Below, in pieces: positions 7,966 through 17,630 of a stretch of 64,000 bases of DNA. The notes under the pieces were generated by a model. The model was not told where the DNA came from. It ran no database searches and saw only the letters and a program-made list of their open reading frames with translations. The stretch is from positions 620,001-684,000 of the forward strand of contig NZ_JFFR01000027.1 in NCBI RefSeq assembly GCF_000695685.1. The letters run 5' to 3'. Position numbers and translations under genes: made by a program. Origin of the DNA: Vibrio fortis (GTDB taxonomy: Bacteria > Pseudomonadota > Gammaproteobacteria > Enterobacterales > Vibrionaceae). The first letter of the stretch is position 1. Each line of letters begins with the position of its first letter.

Positions 7966-9063
7966 CTAACTCGCCTCTTTTTCTTTCTGGTCTTGTTGGT
8001 CAACCTGTTTATCTTGATCTAAGTTGAGCCAGACCATCATCAGCTCATAAGTTAAGCTCAGTACCACTGCCCCTACAAACAAGCCAACAATACCTGACAT
8101 CGCCATTCCCCCTAGTGCACCGAGAAGGATAACCAGCATAGGAATGTGAGAGCCACGGCTTAATAGAACAGGCTTTAGAATCGCGTCGCTGCCACTCACT
8201 AGCAAACACCAGATTAAAAACAAGCTGGCCGCGAGTGTCGACTCAACACTGAACATGTAGATAATCGCAGGGAGTAGCGCCAGAATCGGTGGTAGTTGGA
8301 TAATCGCAACTAACAGCACCGCTAACGCCCAGAAAGCAGCGGCAGGAACACCAGCAATCACTAAACCAATTGCAGACATCACTGACTGAATCAAAGCAAC
8401 CCCAATTACCCCCTGAACCACGCTGCGCACCGTCACCTTGGATAGTTTCACTAACTCTTCGCCACGGCCACCCGTCAGCCGCGCGACCAAATGCGTTAAG
8501 CCGATTTGGCACTTATCGGCATTATTCATAAATACACCCGCAATGATGGTAGAGATAATAAACTGAACAAAACCTCCCCCTAGCGAGCCCAGAATAGATG
8601 CAGCTTTTGCAGCGAACTGTTTTATCTCATCCGCATATTTAACAAAGGCGCCTTCAATGTTGGTTGATGCGTACACCAACGCACCATAGATCTTCTCCCC
8701 CACAAGAGGGATTTCTTGCAGAGACTGTTTAGGCTTAGGGACGGATAATGTGCCATCTTGCAGGCCAGCCATTAGGTCAGATGCACTGGTATAGATTCCT
8801 GAGGACAACGCGATAAGAGGGATCAGAAGCAGCAACACACCAACAAAACTCAACAAACCACTGGCTTTGCCTTTGGACATTCCGGTCTTATTTGAGATAG
8901 CAAACGCCACTGGATAAAGCGCTGTCGCTATAATCGCTCCCCACACCACCAGCAGAATAAAGGGACGTAGAATTGAGAAACACCAATACACAAGGATCGC
9001 TACAGCGGCAATTTTGATCGCAGCATCAATCGCTTGTTTAGAAAAGTCGTCAGTTAACTTCAT
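7966..9063 (-). CDS. AI-2E/PerM family membrane protein
   Basis: A multi-pass protein of the AI-2E exporter (PerM/TqsA, UPF0118) family, about 365 residues from the ATG at 9063. That start has an AAGGA ribosome site; the longer frame from 9114 would overlap the upstream gene by 28 bp. N-terminal helix pairs, a periplasmic segment and a C-terminal group of helices with PPILALLPAI and LGGMAMSGIVGLFVGAVVL-type stretches are typical. Substrates vary in the family (AI-2, Na+/H+), so none is assigned. The C-terminal tail is highly charged. Confidence 0.8.
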   Translation of the reverse strand: MKLTDDFSKQAIDAAIKIAAVAILVYWCFSILRPFILLVVWGAIIATALYPVAFAISNKTGMSKGKASGLLSFVGVLLLLIPLIALSSGIYTSASDLMAGLQDGTLSVPKPKQSLQEIPLVGEKIYGALVYASTNIEGAFVKYADEIKQFAAKAASILGSLGGGFVQFIISTIIAGVFMNNADKCQIGLTHLVARLTGGRGEELVKLSKVTVRSVVQGVIGVALIQSVMSAIGLVIAGVPAAAFWALAVLLVAIIQLPPILALLPAIIYMFSVESTLAASLFLIWCLLVSGSDAILKPVLLSRGSHIPMLVILLGALGGMAMSGIVGLFVGAVVLSLTYELMMVWLNLDQDKQVDQQDQKEKEAS

Positions 9064-9086
9064 AAAACATCCTTGTTCATTAAAAA

Positions 9087-10106
9087 TTAAGGCTGGTTTT
9101 GCAGAAACTTCCAATTCCGAGTCTCAAGGAACAGGGAAGCTAAAATCATATAAACACCGATCATCACCAATTGAACAATGCGTATCAGTGTGTTGCTATC
9201 AATGTCACCTGAGCTCATCAAGGTACTGCCAATAAGAACAAGTAAGGTACTAAACGCCGTCGCAAATATCGGGGCTTTCTCTGGCACGGTATAGATTTTC
9301 CGAGCCATAAAGATCGCTACTAAACCAATAAACAGCGAGTAAAAAACAATATTAGGCACGATGGCAAGAATAGAGAACGCCGCAATAGCCAGCAGCCCGC
9401 CGATGCCATTACTGATCACCAAGAAGGCGCTCAGTTTCACTGACTTCTCTGCCGTGATCATCAAAGAGAGAAGCGCAATAAACATCATAGTCAACAATGC
9501 TTCAGAGATTTGAAAAATGAAGAAGAAACAAACCACTGGATAAGAGATGATCATCGCTCTAAACGCAGCATACCAACGCTGTTGGCGATCAAGAGGCGGT
9601 GCCGCAAAGCCTGAGAAGTCGGATTCTGGTTCAGGGAAATAGATATGAACCAACGCAAAGATCAGCACCGATACCACACCAGACGTCGCTAATCCTGATG
9701 CTAAAAGTACAGAAACTCCCGGATTAGATATCGCCATAAACGGCAGCATCAGTACGGCGATCAGCAAAATGGTCGCGAATAAATTCCACTTGGGGTCGAC
9801 AAACAAGTAGTAACCCCAAAGCATCATCAAACCAACCAACACCAACAACGGGACCGGGTACTGGGTAATCCCTCTTGAGAGCAACAAGCCCAATACCATG
9901 GTTGCGACCAATGCAAGTAGAAGCTCGTAAACCGTCTCTTTATGTAGATTTGGCTTATCAATCAAGAACTTTGCAGTAAACACAGGCGCAACGAATGCCA
10001 AGGGCCAATTGATCCAGGCGGCAATAAAAACCGATATGGTTACGCCCACTGTGAAACGCAAAATTCGTCGCTGTACCTGTTCATCTAGGATGACGTTATC
10101 TGACAT
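9087..10106 (-). CDS. DUF2955 family inner-membrane protein (exporter partner)
   Basis: About 339 residues from the ATG at 10106, with ten or so hydrophobic segments. It resembles DUF2955/FUSC-like proteins that are usually encoded beside an HlyD adaptor. The start overlaps the end of the HlyD gene by 11 bp, implying translational coupling. Together they would form a small-molecule efflux pair, possibly for aromatic or lipophilic compounds; the substrate is unknown. The longer frame up to 10181 lies wholly inside the adaptor gene and is rejected as a start. Confidence 0.72.
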   Translation of the reverse strand: MSDNVILDEQVQRRILRFTVGVTISVFIAAWINWPLAFVAPVFTAKFLIDKPNLHKETVYELLLALVATMVLGLLLSRGITQYPVPLLVLVGLMMLWGYYLFVDPKWNLFATILLIAVLMLPFMAISNPGVSVLLASGLATSGVVSVLIFALVHIYFPEPESDFSGFAAPPLDRQQRWYAAFRAMIISYPVVCFFFIFQISEALLTMMFIALLSLMITAEKSVKLSAFLVISNGIGGLLAIAAFSILAIVPNIVFYSLFIGLVAIFMARKIYTVPEKAPIFATAFSTLLVLIGSTLMSSGDIDSNTLIRIVQLVMIGVYMILASLFLETRNWKFLQNQP

Positions 10107-11217
10107 AAGAAAGCACGCTGATGAAACGAATCCAGAGTTTGCCAATCGCATTAAAGATGAAGTTATCACCGCTGTAGACAATCACATCCGCTTGGCCGCC
10201 CACTCGAAGTAAACCCAACACATCATCTCGTTCAAACTCGATGGTGATAGGTAACATCTGAGTTTGTCGTAACCAGCCTGTCTGCTGATTCGCTTGAGCG
10301 AGCTTACCCGCTTGATCGTTTTGCCCCCAATCAACACCCCAGTCGATGCTCGTCACTTTTCCTTTAATGACCTTGCCCGGCGCAAAGTCTAAAGCCACTT
10401 CGACTTCATCTCCGACCGTGACATTGCCCAAGCTGTTTTCACGATAATACGCTTCTATCCAGATATCCTGAGTTGAAACAAAGGTCATGATTGGCTGACC
10501 AGAAGAGGCATAGAAACCCTCGGACAAACTGAAATTTGAAACACCACCTTGGGTTGGTGCCGTGATAACGGTTCTCTCTAGATTGAGTTGTGCTTGCTCA
10601 AGCGCTAATAAGGCCGCTTTAACTTGGCTATTCTCTTCACCCTCTTTACCCATCTGTTGCTTGGCGCGCTCTAAATCCGCCTCTGCATTGGATACCGCTG
10701 CACGCGCTGTGGCAACCGCTGCTCGTGCCTTATCTGCATCCGACTTAGACACAACGCCTTTGTCCGCCATTGCCAGTACGCGTTTCGCTTGTAGATCTGT
10801 ATTCTGTCTTTCGACAATCGCTGAAGTCAGTTTGGCCTGTGCAGAAGCAATATTGGCGGTTTGAGCACCCACGTTCTGTCCAGCAATTTCTAGGTTTTGC
10901 TCTGCTTGCGCCACAGCAATCCGATAATCAGAATCATCCAATACTGCTAGCACGTCACCCTGCTCCACCAATTGGTTGGGTTGAACTCGGATATCCAGGA
11001 CTTTGCCAGAGACTTCTGGTTTTATGGGAACGATGTAACCTTTAACGCGGGCGTTGTCAGTAATTGGAATCACACGATCTGAGATAACACTAAAAATCAG
11101 CATCGCAGCAACAGACAACAACAAATAGTTGGTCACCTTCCTGACTTTATCTTTTTTATTTACTTGAGGTGTGGATTCACTGTTTGCAGATGATTCCGAC
11201 TCTTTAGTTTCAGACAT
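10096..11217 (-). CDS. HlyD-family membrane fusion protein
   Basis: A periplasmic adaptor of about 373 residues. It has a charged cytoplasmic N-terminus, one membrane helix (LLLSVAAMLIFSVISD), a biotinyl-lipoyl-like half motif (IKPEVSGKVLDIRVQPNQLVEQGDVLAVLD), a long Ala/Gln-rich coiled-coil hairpin and a beta-barrel domain. The ATG at 11217 follows GGGAG and is preferred over 11232. It leads the operon HlyD, DUF2955, AI-2E-type, K+ channel and is divergent from an AraC regulator that likely controls it. Confidence 0.85.
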   Translation of the reverse strand: MSETKESESSANSESTPQVNKKDKVRKVTNYLLLSVAAMLIFSVISDRVIPITDNARVKGYIVPIKPEVSGKVLDIRVQPNQLVEQGDVLAVLDDSDYRIAVAQAEQNLEIAGQNVGAQTANIASAQAKLTSAIVERQNTDLQAKRVLAMADKGVVSKSDADKARAAVATARAAVSNAEADLERAKQQMGKEGEENSQVKAALLALEQAQLNLERTVITAPTQGGVSNFSLSEGFYASSGQPIMTFVSTQDIWIEAYYRENSLGNVTVGDEVEVALDFAPGKVIKGKVTSIDWGVDWGQNDQAGKLAQANQQTGWLRQTQMLPITIEFERDDVLGLLRVGGQADVIVYSGDNFIFNAIGKLWIRFISVLSYVR

Positions 11218-11399
11218 ACCACTCCCTTTCATCTAGGTAACATCAACAAAATTAATACTTTAAAAATAAGCGTACTCGTGGAAAACTCAAGAAATTGCAG
11301 TTAAATTTATCTGATGGCACTCTGTAACTGATAGATGCGTCTAATTTAATGCCAATACACGCATGTCTATTGAAAAAACACACAAAGGATTGTTTCGTG

Positions 11400-12401
11400 A
11401 TGGCAGAAACCAAGTATCAAGTTCCTGTAATACAAACCAATTATGCAAAGATCTTGGTGCAGATGTTTAGCGACTATGGACTCGACTTGCATCAATTGCT
11501 GAAAGACTCTGGTCTTCCTCCCGATCTAATCCAGTCCGACAGTGATTTTGTGCCCTCAGAGTCCATTAAACGCTTGATTTACCTAACTTCTGCTCAACTT
11601 GGGGTTTCAAAGTTTACTGATCTGCTTGGGCTAGCATTTCGACGCCGCATCATCCCACATGTCTTGCATCAGTTTGTCGATTACCAAACCATTGGCGACG
11701 CGCTTCAACACATCAATCAAATTTTCTCTAACGACTCGCCAGGGAGCCGCGTTTCTTTAGTCCAAGAACATGGCCAAGTTTGGTTCTGCCGTCAGGCACC
11801 GGACGATGATTCAACGATGTTTCAATGGGGCGAGGCTTTTGCCATCATCTACATCATTGAACTCATTACGATTCTCTCCAACAGTCAGTGGCAGCCCAAT
11901 AAAATCCGACTTCAAGGTAGAGAAACAGACGTCATCAGTACTATCACTACTAGCCGTTGCCAACTCTTTATAGAACAAGGCATGACAGCGGTGATGATCC
12001 CCAGTGATATCTTGATATTGCCGATTCAGCTTACCAGTAAAGACCTTAGCCCCAAGCCTGCCCTTGTGGAATGGCACACCAGCTTTACTGATAGTATCTA
12101 CGAGCTACTTAAGCCGTATATGAAAGAGCAAGATCTATCGATCGAAGATGCCGCTCAATTGCTTAACTTTTCGGTGCGAACTTTCCAGAGAAAACTCAAG
12201 CAAGAGAACACCTCTTTTCGCAAAATAAAAGAGAATCTAATGTTTTCGGTAGCATGTGAACTGATGGAAGAAGGCCATACGCTAACCTACATTTCCAGCC
12301 AACTTGGCTACACCAATATTTCGCACTTTTCGAGAGCCTTTAAACGTGTATCAGGGCTAACGCCTAAAATTTACCAACGGTCTATTTCATCTACTCGATA
12401 G
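11400..12401 (+). CDS. AraC-family regulator
   Basis: About 333 residues from the ATG at 11400 (AAAGGA upstream); the in-frame start at 11349 lacks a ribosome site. The N-terminal part resembles the arabinose-binding-type domain of OruR-like regulators. The C-terminal part is a double helix-turn-helix with SVRTFQRKLKQE and LGYTNISHFSRAFKRVSGLTPKIYQR. It is divergent from the HlyD-led export operon, its probable target. The second AraC gene at 12774-13799 has the same architecture. Confidence 0.85.
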   Translation: MAETKYQVPVIQTNYAKILVQMFSDYGLDLHQLLKDSGLPPDLIQSDSDFVPSESIKRLIYLTSAQLGVSKFTDLLGLAFRRRIIPHVLHQFVDYQTIGDALQHINQIFSNDSPGSRVSLVQEHGQVWFCRQAPDDDSTMFQWGEAFAIIYIIELITILSNSQWQPNKIRLQGRETDVISTITTSRCQLFIEQGMTAVMIPSDILILPIQLTSKDLSPKPALVEWHTSFTDSIYELLKPYMKEQDLSIEDAAQLLNFSVRTFQRKLKQENTSFRKIKENLMFSVACELMEEGHTLTYISSQLGYTNISHFSRAFKRVSGLTPKIYQRSISSTR

Positions 12402-12517
12402 AAGAACTAAACCGTTGAGTGCATTGGGCTATTGTGACTATTTTTCACAATGACTTTTACCATTTCACGCCACACTCGAACTTAAATGTCGGGTAACAAG
12501 GAGATTCACTATTCCAA

Positions 12518-12631
12518 TCAGAGGGTTAAAGTTGGGAATCGAGCACCTCGCAAAGCGAGCTGTAAAAAACTCGCAAGATCGATTGCCCCATAAAGCTCCG
12601 CAACATCTTGTACTCGATAGTGAATGATCAT
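12518..12631 (-). CDS. Possible 37-residue small protein
   Basis: An ATG at 12629-12631 follows a strong ribosome site (GGAGG, seven bases ahead). The frame encodes MIIHYRVQDVAELYGAIDL... for 37 residues and ends in TGA. The sequence looks protein-like (DVAELYGAIDLASFLQL). Its ATG overlaps the stop of a 17-codon ORF (12628-12681) as ATGA, the classic coupling arrangement. It could be a small gene or the remnant of a larger one; no family is recognised. Confidence 0.3.
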   Translation of the reverse strand: MIIHYRVQDVAELYGAIDLASFLQLALRGARFPTLTL

Positions 12632-12681
12632 GGCCAGTCCTCCGTCGTTGATAGGATTTCAAATAATGAATGAAATTCCAT
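12628..12681 (-). CDS. Possible 17-codon leader ORF
   Basis: MEFHSLFEILSTTEDWP, ending in TGA that overlaps the ATG of the next small ORF. A GTG at 12702 in the same frame is an alternative start. It has no strong ribosome site of its own. It is reported for its coupling geometry only. Confidence 0.2.
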   Translation of the reverse strand: MEFHSLFEILSTTEDWP

Positions 12682-12773
12682 CTTGGCGGATTCCCATACC
12701 ACTTACTTACCATTTTATGCCACCGATTTAAGATAAGACTGCGGTAAACGCCGATAAAGACAGACTGTGCCTT

Positions 12774-13799
12774 CTAGACCTTGCGCTCTTTACGATACTG
12801 CTTAGGTGTCATCTTCATTTGACGTTTAAAGGCGCGAGTGAAGTGTGAAGAGTCTGAGTAACCCATTTTGGCGCCGATATCTGTAATTGATAAATCAGAG
12901 TGCTCAAGTAAAAATAGTGTCTGCTCTAGCACCATCTCTTCTATCAAGGCTTTGTAAATCACTCCCTCTTTTTCCAAACGGCGTTGGATTGTCCTCACGT
13001 TGATGTTGAGGATCTCAGAGGCAAGACTAATCGGCAGTTTACCCATAGACAAATAGGGCTTAATCGCTAACTGAAACGAGCTAACAAATGAGTGAACGCC
13101 ACTGATTTGCTTAATGGGTTGTTGAAAATTCTCAGCCTTCATACTCAAATTGCGAGCTAAGACGATAGGCGATTGCATAAGTGAGTCAGGAATTTCAAAT
13201 GCCGTGACCGGACGACCAATAAAAAACTGAGCCTCTGCCATCTCAGGTAGTGATTGGAAATACTCTAAATCACTGCTTTGGATCCCTACCTCAGTTGCAC
13301 GCCACTTACCTTGAGTCAGACTCAGAAGTAACTCATTAATGAATATGACCGAGAATAACTCTGACAGTTTAAACCATGGCGCGTCGGAAAGAGGTTTTTC
13401 GCGCACCAACCACCATTTCCCGCCAGACTGCTTAGTGTAAATAATGGCCCCCGTGGAACGAGCTTTAAGCAACTCAGCGAACTCATCTAAAACGGCTTTC
13501 AGCGAAGTCCGTTCAGATAATTGAGCTAAAAACTTAGGGACATAAACTTGCTTACAGAAACTCCATAACAAGAGCGTTAATTCTTCTCTGGATGCAGACT
13601 GCTCCATCAACTCAAGCACGTTCTTAAATGCGGTTTCAGGAAGGTGCTGATAGTCCCGTTCATGAGTAAAAATATCGTTAGGGATCTTCGCTTCCCGCAG
13701 TAAGAAATAAATGTCTTGGTCAAACTGCTGCAGCAGTTCAACAAACCACTCCACATCATCGGCATTGACGATGGCAATCGAATTACTCTGCTCCGCCAT
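12774..13799 (-). CDS. AraC-family regulator
   Basis: A 341-residue protein with an N-terminal arabinose-binding-type domain and a C-terminal HTH_18 region (INVRTIQRRLEKEGV and MGYSDSSHFTRAFKRQMKMTPKQYRK). It has the same layout as the regulator at 11400-12401, with which it converges. It lies downstream of the copper operon on the same strand but is separated from it by a terminator. Its target is unknown. Confidence 0.83.
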   Translation of the reverse strand: MAEQSNSIAIVNADDVEWFVELLQQFDQDIYFLLREAKIPNDIFTHERDYQHLPETAFKNVLELMEQSASREELTLLLWSFCKQVYVPKFLAQLSERTSLKAVLDEFAELLKARSTGAIIYTKQSGGKWWLVREKPLSDAPWFKLSELFSVIFINELLLSLTQGKWRATEVGIQSSDLEYFQSLPEMAEAQFFIGRPVTAFEIPDSLMQSPIVLARNLSMKAENFQQPIKQISGVHSFVSSFQLAIKPYLSMGKLPISLASEILNINVRTIQRRLEKEGVIYKALIEEMVLEQTLFLLEHSDLSITDIGAKMGYSDSSHFTRAFKRQMKMTPKQYRKERKV

Positions 13800-13839
13800 T
13801 AATGGGTCCTTTCACAATGGGTTCTATATTATTCTAATC

Positions 13840-13865
13840 AAAAAAAGGGCCGCTATATGCGACCC
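13840..13865 (-). terminator. Terminator of the copper efflux operon
   Basis: On the minus strand GGGTCGC-atata-GCGGCCC is followed by about six T. It closes the operon after copI. Confidence 0.78.
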
Positions 13866-13893
13866 AATCCATTTCTGCCTGACGAATCTCAAT

Positions 13894-14436
13894 TTATAGC
13901 TTAATTGATTTCGTCATGCCGGCTTCAGCGTGCCCTTTAAAGTTACACGCGAATTCAACGTTATTGTCACCGTGGAAGTGCCACATAAACTGACGGGCCT
14001 TTTTGGGTTCTACGACTATAGAGTTCTTGGTGTCATGTTCCATGCCCGCCATTGCTGCCATCATTTTGCGGTGACTCTCTAGTTCTTCTTTGCTACCAAT
14101 CGAGAATTCATGAGGCTCATTGCCTGCATTCATTACCACAAACTGCACCACATCATTTGCCTCGATCTTAACTTCTTTCTTGAAAGTAATGGTTTTGTCG
14201 TCATTGAGGATCACATGAACCACTTTGTCTGGTTTAGCGCCATTAGCTGGCATCCCTACACTAGATGTACGTTGCATTCCCATCATATTCGAGTGATCCA
14301 TAGTGGAATGGTCCATCATTTCATGATTCATCGAGCTGTGATCCATCTTTCCATGGTCCATTTTAGGGTGGTCCATCTGTGCAAAAGAAGAAGAAGTGAA
14401 TAGAGCTAGACTCAAAGCGATAGTTGTCTTTTTCAT
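13894..14436 (-). CDS. copI: CopI-type periplasmic cupredoxin with MDH repeats
   Basis: A 180-residue exported protein with a signal peptide ending near SSSFA. Residues 21-53 are a Met/His-rich tract with repeated M-D-H triplets, a likely Cu+/Ag+ sponge. A cupredoxin domain follows, with type 1 copper ligands H109 (NEPHEF), C164, H169 and M174 in a C-x4-H-x4-M arrangement. CopI-like proteins protect the periplasm from copper. It is the last gene of the cus operon, 72 bp after cusA. I am sure of the cupredoxin; the symbol follows known copI genes in similar operons. Confidence 0.82.
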   Translation of the reverse strand: MKKTTIALSLALFTSSSFAQMDHPKMDHGKMDHSSMNHEMMDHSTMDHSNMMGMQRTSSVGMPANGAKPDKVVHVILNDDKTITFKKEVKIEANDVVQFVVMNAGNEPHEFSIGSKEELESHRKMMAAMAGMEHDTKNSIVVEPKKARQFMWHFHGDNNVEFACNFKGHAEAGMTKSIKL

Positions 14437-14508
14437 AATAATTCCTAATGTTGTTTTGACCCAGCGAAAGTCTCACCGGGCCATTTAATTCAATAATCTA
14501 GAGAGAAC

Positions 14509-17500
14509 CTATTTCAGATCTCGCTGTTTCCACAAAACAAAAATGGCGGGGATCACCAGCAGAGTCAGAAGTAACGCTGAGGCCATGCCTCCTATCATTG
14601 GGGCTGCAATTCTCTGCATGACTTCTGAGCCTGTACCCTGCCCGTACATAATTGGAATCAAACCGATGATTACCGTCAGAACCGTCATCATCACCGGGCG
14701 AACTCTTAAGCCAGCGCCTTCACGAATCGCATCCAGCAGATCCTTGTGCTGCAGCGGTGTGTGCGCATTCTCGTGGTCTTGTTTCTTGAAGTTCCACGCT
14801 TGGTTGAGATACACCAACATAATCACTCCGATTTCCACAGCAACGCCAGCCAAGGCAATAAAGCCAACGCCTACGGCAATCGAGAAGTTGTAACCGAGAT
14901 AATGCATCAACCACACCCCGCCAACCATCGCAAGCGGCAAAGTCAGCATGATCACCATGACTTCTCCAACACGTCGGAAGCTCAAGTAAAGTAAGAGCAT
15001 GATGATTGCAATGGTGATTGGCACAACAATGCTCAAGCGCTCCTTAGCTCGCTCCATGTATTCGTATTGGCCAGACCAAGCCAACGAGTAACCAGCAGGA
15101 AGCTCTAGATGTTCTGCCACCGCACTCTTGGCGTTTTCGACATAAGTTCCTAAGTCACGCCCTTCAATATCAACAAATACCCAACCGTTTGGACGCGCAT
15201 TTTCCGTCTTGATCATTGGCGGACCATCTTCGTAACGCACGTCAGCGACATCGGCTAACGCGATGCGCGCACCATTCGCCGTTATCAGAGGCAGGTTTTG
15301 CAGCTTGATCACCGAATCACGATACTCTTGCGGGTAACGAACATTAATCGGATAACGCTCTAAACCTTCTACCGTCTCACCGACATTCATTCCGCCTACC
15401 GCTGTTGATATCACTTGCTGTATCTCAGCGATGTTTAGGCCATAACGCGCAGCAGCTCGGCGATCAATGTCGATAGTGACATAACGACCACCGGCTACAC
15501 GCTCCGCATAGACAGACGCAGTTCCCGGTAAGTCATTAAGGATAGGTTCAATATCTGCCCCTATCTTCTCGATCACTTTCAGATCAGGTCCTGCAATCTT
15601 GATCCCGATCGGAGTCTTAATCCCCGTCGCCAACATATCGATACGAGTTTTGATTGGCATAACCCAAGCATTGGTTAGGCCCGGGAACTGAATCAGGTTA
15701 TTGAGTTCATCACGCAGCGACTCCGGTGTGACACCGTCACGCCAAGTATCTTTAGGTTTAAACTGAATCACCGTCTCAATCATGGTTAGTGGCGCGGGAT
15801 CGGTCGCTGTTTCTGCTCGGCCGATCTTGCCCCACACCGTTTCTACTTCAGGAATGGTTTTAATCAACTTATTGGTTTGTTGGAGTAATTCACGCGCTTT
15901 ACCTATCGAGATACCCGGATAGGTCGTCGGCATGTACATCAAATCTCCTTCATCCAGCGGTGGAATGAACTCGCTGCCTAGCTTACTGGTTGGGTAATAC
16001 GCAGATGCCATCAAGGCCAGTGCGACCATGATGATCGTTTTCGGGAAACGCAAGCTTAGGTTAAGCAATGGGCGATACAGTCCAACCAAGCCTTTATTGA
16101 TTGGATTCTTATGCTCAGGGAGGACCTTGCCACGAATGAAGTAACCCATAAGCACAGGAACTAAGGTAATCGCTAAGCCCGCAGACGCCGCCATTGCATA
16201 CGTTTTAGTGAACGCCAACGGTGAGAACATCTTGCCTTCTTGCCCTTCCAATGCGAACACAGGCACGAAGCTCAACGTAATAATAAGAAGCGAGAAGAAA
16301 AGCGGTGCCCCCACTTCTTCAGCAGCTTTACCTATCACTTGCCAACGATTGTTATCATTCAGCGGTGTGCGCTCAATGTGTTTATGCACGTTCTCAATCA
16401 TCACGATCGCGCCATCAACCATAGCGCCGATAGCAATTGCGATCCCGCCTAGAGACATGATGTTGGCGTTGATTCCTTGCCAGTGCATCACGATAAACGC
16501 CGACAAAATGCCAACTGGAAGGCTCAGTGCGATGACTAATGATGAGCGAATATGGAATAGAAATAACGCGCACACAATCGCGACCACCAAGAACTCTTCA
16601 GCAAGCTTCTGCCAAAGGTTTTCTACTGCCGAGTTAATCAAGGTTGAGCGGTCATAGGTCGCAACAATCTCAACCCCATCCGGCAAGCTGCGTTGTAACT
16701 CATCAAGCTTGGTTTTTACTTCAGCGATTACCTCACTGGCGTTCTCACCAAAGCGCATGACGATAACTCCGCCAACGGCTTCACCTTCACCGTTTAGCTC
16801 TGAGATACCACGACGCATTTGAGGGCCAAGATTCACGTCAGCAATATCACCAAGTAATAACGGTGTACCTTTAGCGGTCACTTTCAAAGGAAGTGCTTTG
16901 AGATCGTCAATGCCACTCAAATAGCCCGACGTGCGCACCATATGCTCAGCTTCTGCCACTTCAATAACCGATGCGCCTGTTTCTTGGTTACCGCTTTGAA
17001 TAGCATTGTTGACCTGCTTCAGTGTGAGGTCGTAGGCACGCAATTTAGCGGGATCAATTTGCACTTGATACTGCTTAACCATGCCACCGACCGTCGCCAC
17101 TTCAGACACACCATTGACGGTTTGCAGCTCATACTTTAAGAACCAGTCTTGCAGGCTACGAAGTTCCGCCAGATCATGCTGACCAGTTTTGTCTTGTAGA
17201 ACGTAACTGTAGATCCAGCCCACACCGGTCGCATCTGGGCCAAGTGTTGGTTTAGCACTGGCTGGCAGCTTAGGAGCGACTTGGCTGAGATATTCCAATA
17301 CCCTTGAACGTGCCCAATACATGTCGGTGTCATCGTTGAAGATGATATAAACGTACGAATCACCAAAGAACGAATAGCCTCTAACGGTTTCCGCACCGGG
17401 TACTGCGAGCATTGCTGTAGTAAGCGGATAGGTCACCTGATCTTCTACCACTTGCGGTGCTTGTCCCGGATAGCTGGTTTTGATGATAACTTGCACATCA

Positions 17501-17628
17501 GAAAGATCCGGAATGGCATCGACAGGCGTATTCTTCACACTGTAGAGGCCACCTAAAGTCAGAGCGATAGTGGCGACAAGCACCAAGAATCGATTGCTGA
17601 TCGACCAGCGAATAATTGCATTAATCAT
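14509..17628 (-). CDS. cusA: CusA/CzcA-type heavy-metal RND pump
   Basis: A 12-helix RND transporter of about 1,039 residues that expels Cu+ or Ag+ with CusB and CusC. The AWVMPIKTRIDMLATGIKTP segment and the Met-rich cleft are features of the monovalent-metal (CusA) branch rather than the Zn/Co branch. The ATG at 17628 follows GGAG and is preferred over the GTG at 17631; the cusB stop lies just ahead, so the two are translationally coupled. The whole operon is copper-linked, which supports the call. Confidence 0.9.
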   Translation of the reverse strand: MINAIIRWSISNRFLVLVATIALTLGGLYSVKNTPVDAIPDLSDVQVIIKTSYPGQAPQVVEDQVTYPLTTAMLAVPGAETVRGYSFFGDSYVYIIFNDDTDMYWARSRVLEYLSQVAPKLPASAKPTLGPDATGVGWIYSYVLQDKTGQHDLAELRSLQDWFLKYELQTVNGVSEVATVGGMVKQYQVQIDPAKLRAYDLTLKQVNNAIQSGNQETGASVIEVAEAEHMVRTSGYLSGIDDLKALPLKVTAKGTPLLLGDIADVNLGPQMRRGISELNGEGEAVGGVIVMRFGENASEVIAEVKTKLDELQRSLPDGVEIVATYDRSTLINSAVENLWQKLAEEFLVVAIVCALFLFHIRSSLVIALSLPVGILSAFIVMHWQGINANIMSLGGIAIAIGAMVDGAIVMIENVHKHIERTPLNDNNRWQVIGKAAEEVGAPLFFSLLIITLSFVPVFALEGQEGKMFSPLAFTKTYAMAASAGLAITLVPVLMGYFIRGKVLPEHKNPINKGLVGLYRPLLNLSLRFPKTIIMVALALMASAYYPTSKLGSEFIPPLDEGDLMYMPTTYPGISIGKARELLQQTNKLIKTIPEVETVWGKIGRAETATDPAPLTMIETVIQFKPKDTWRDGVTPESLRDELNNLIQFPGLTNAWVMPIKTRIDMLATGIKTPIGIKIAGPDLKVIEKIGADIEPILNDLPGTASVYAERVAGGRYVTIDIDRRAAARYGLNIAEIQQVISTAVGGMNVGETVEGLERYPINVRYPQEYRDSVIKLQNLPLITANGARIALADVADVRYEDGPPMIKTENARPNGWVFVDIEGRDLGTYVENAKSAVAEHLELPAGYSLAWSGQYEYMERAKERLSIVVPITIAIIMLLLYLSFRRVGEVMVIMLTLPLAMVGGVWLMHYLGYNFSIAVGVGFIALAGVAVEIGVIMLVYLNQAWNFKKQDHENAHTPLQHKDLLDAIREGAGLRVRPVMMTVLTVIIGLIPIMYGQGTGSEVMQRIAAPMIGGMASALLLTLLVIPAIFVLWKQRDLK

Positions 17629-17630
17629 CA

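Larger units (their letters stand above)
12402..12773. other. Region between two AraC genes
   Basis: This 372-bp stretch between convergent AraC genes holds a hairpin ATTGTGA-N7-TCACAAT at 12431-12451 and two tiny overlapping minus-strand ORFs (12518-12681). The hairpin may be a terminator or a CRP-like site with the wrong spacing. Confidence 0.5.

Noticed and set aside
9063..9114. Longer N-terminus for the AI-2E-type protein
   Set aside because: It would overlap the upstream gene by 28 bp and lacks a ribosome site, whereas the ATG at 9063 has AAGGA.
12431..12451. CRP site ATTGTGA-N7-TCACAAT
   Set aside because: The spacer is 7 rather than 6 bp and it lies downstream of the AraC gene, so a hairpin is the simpler reading.
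12465..12713. 82-codon minus-strand frame between the AraC genes
   Set aside because: Composition is unlike a protein and it overlaps, in another frame, the better supported coupled small ORFs with a strong ribosome site.
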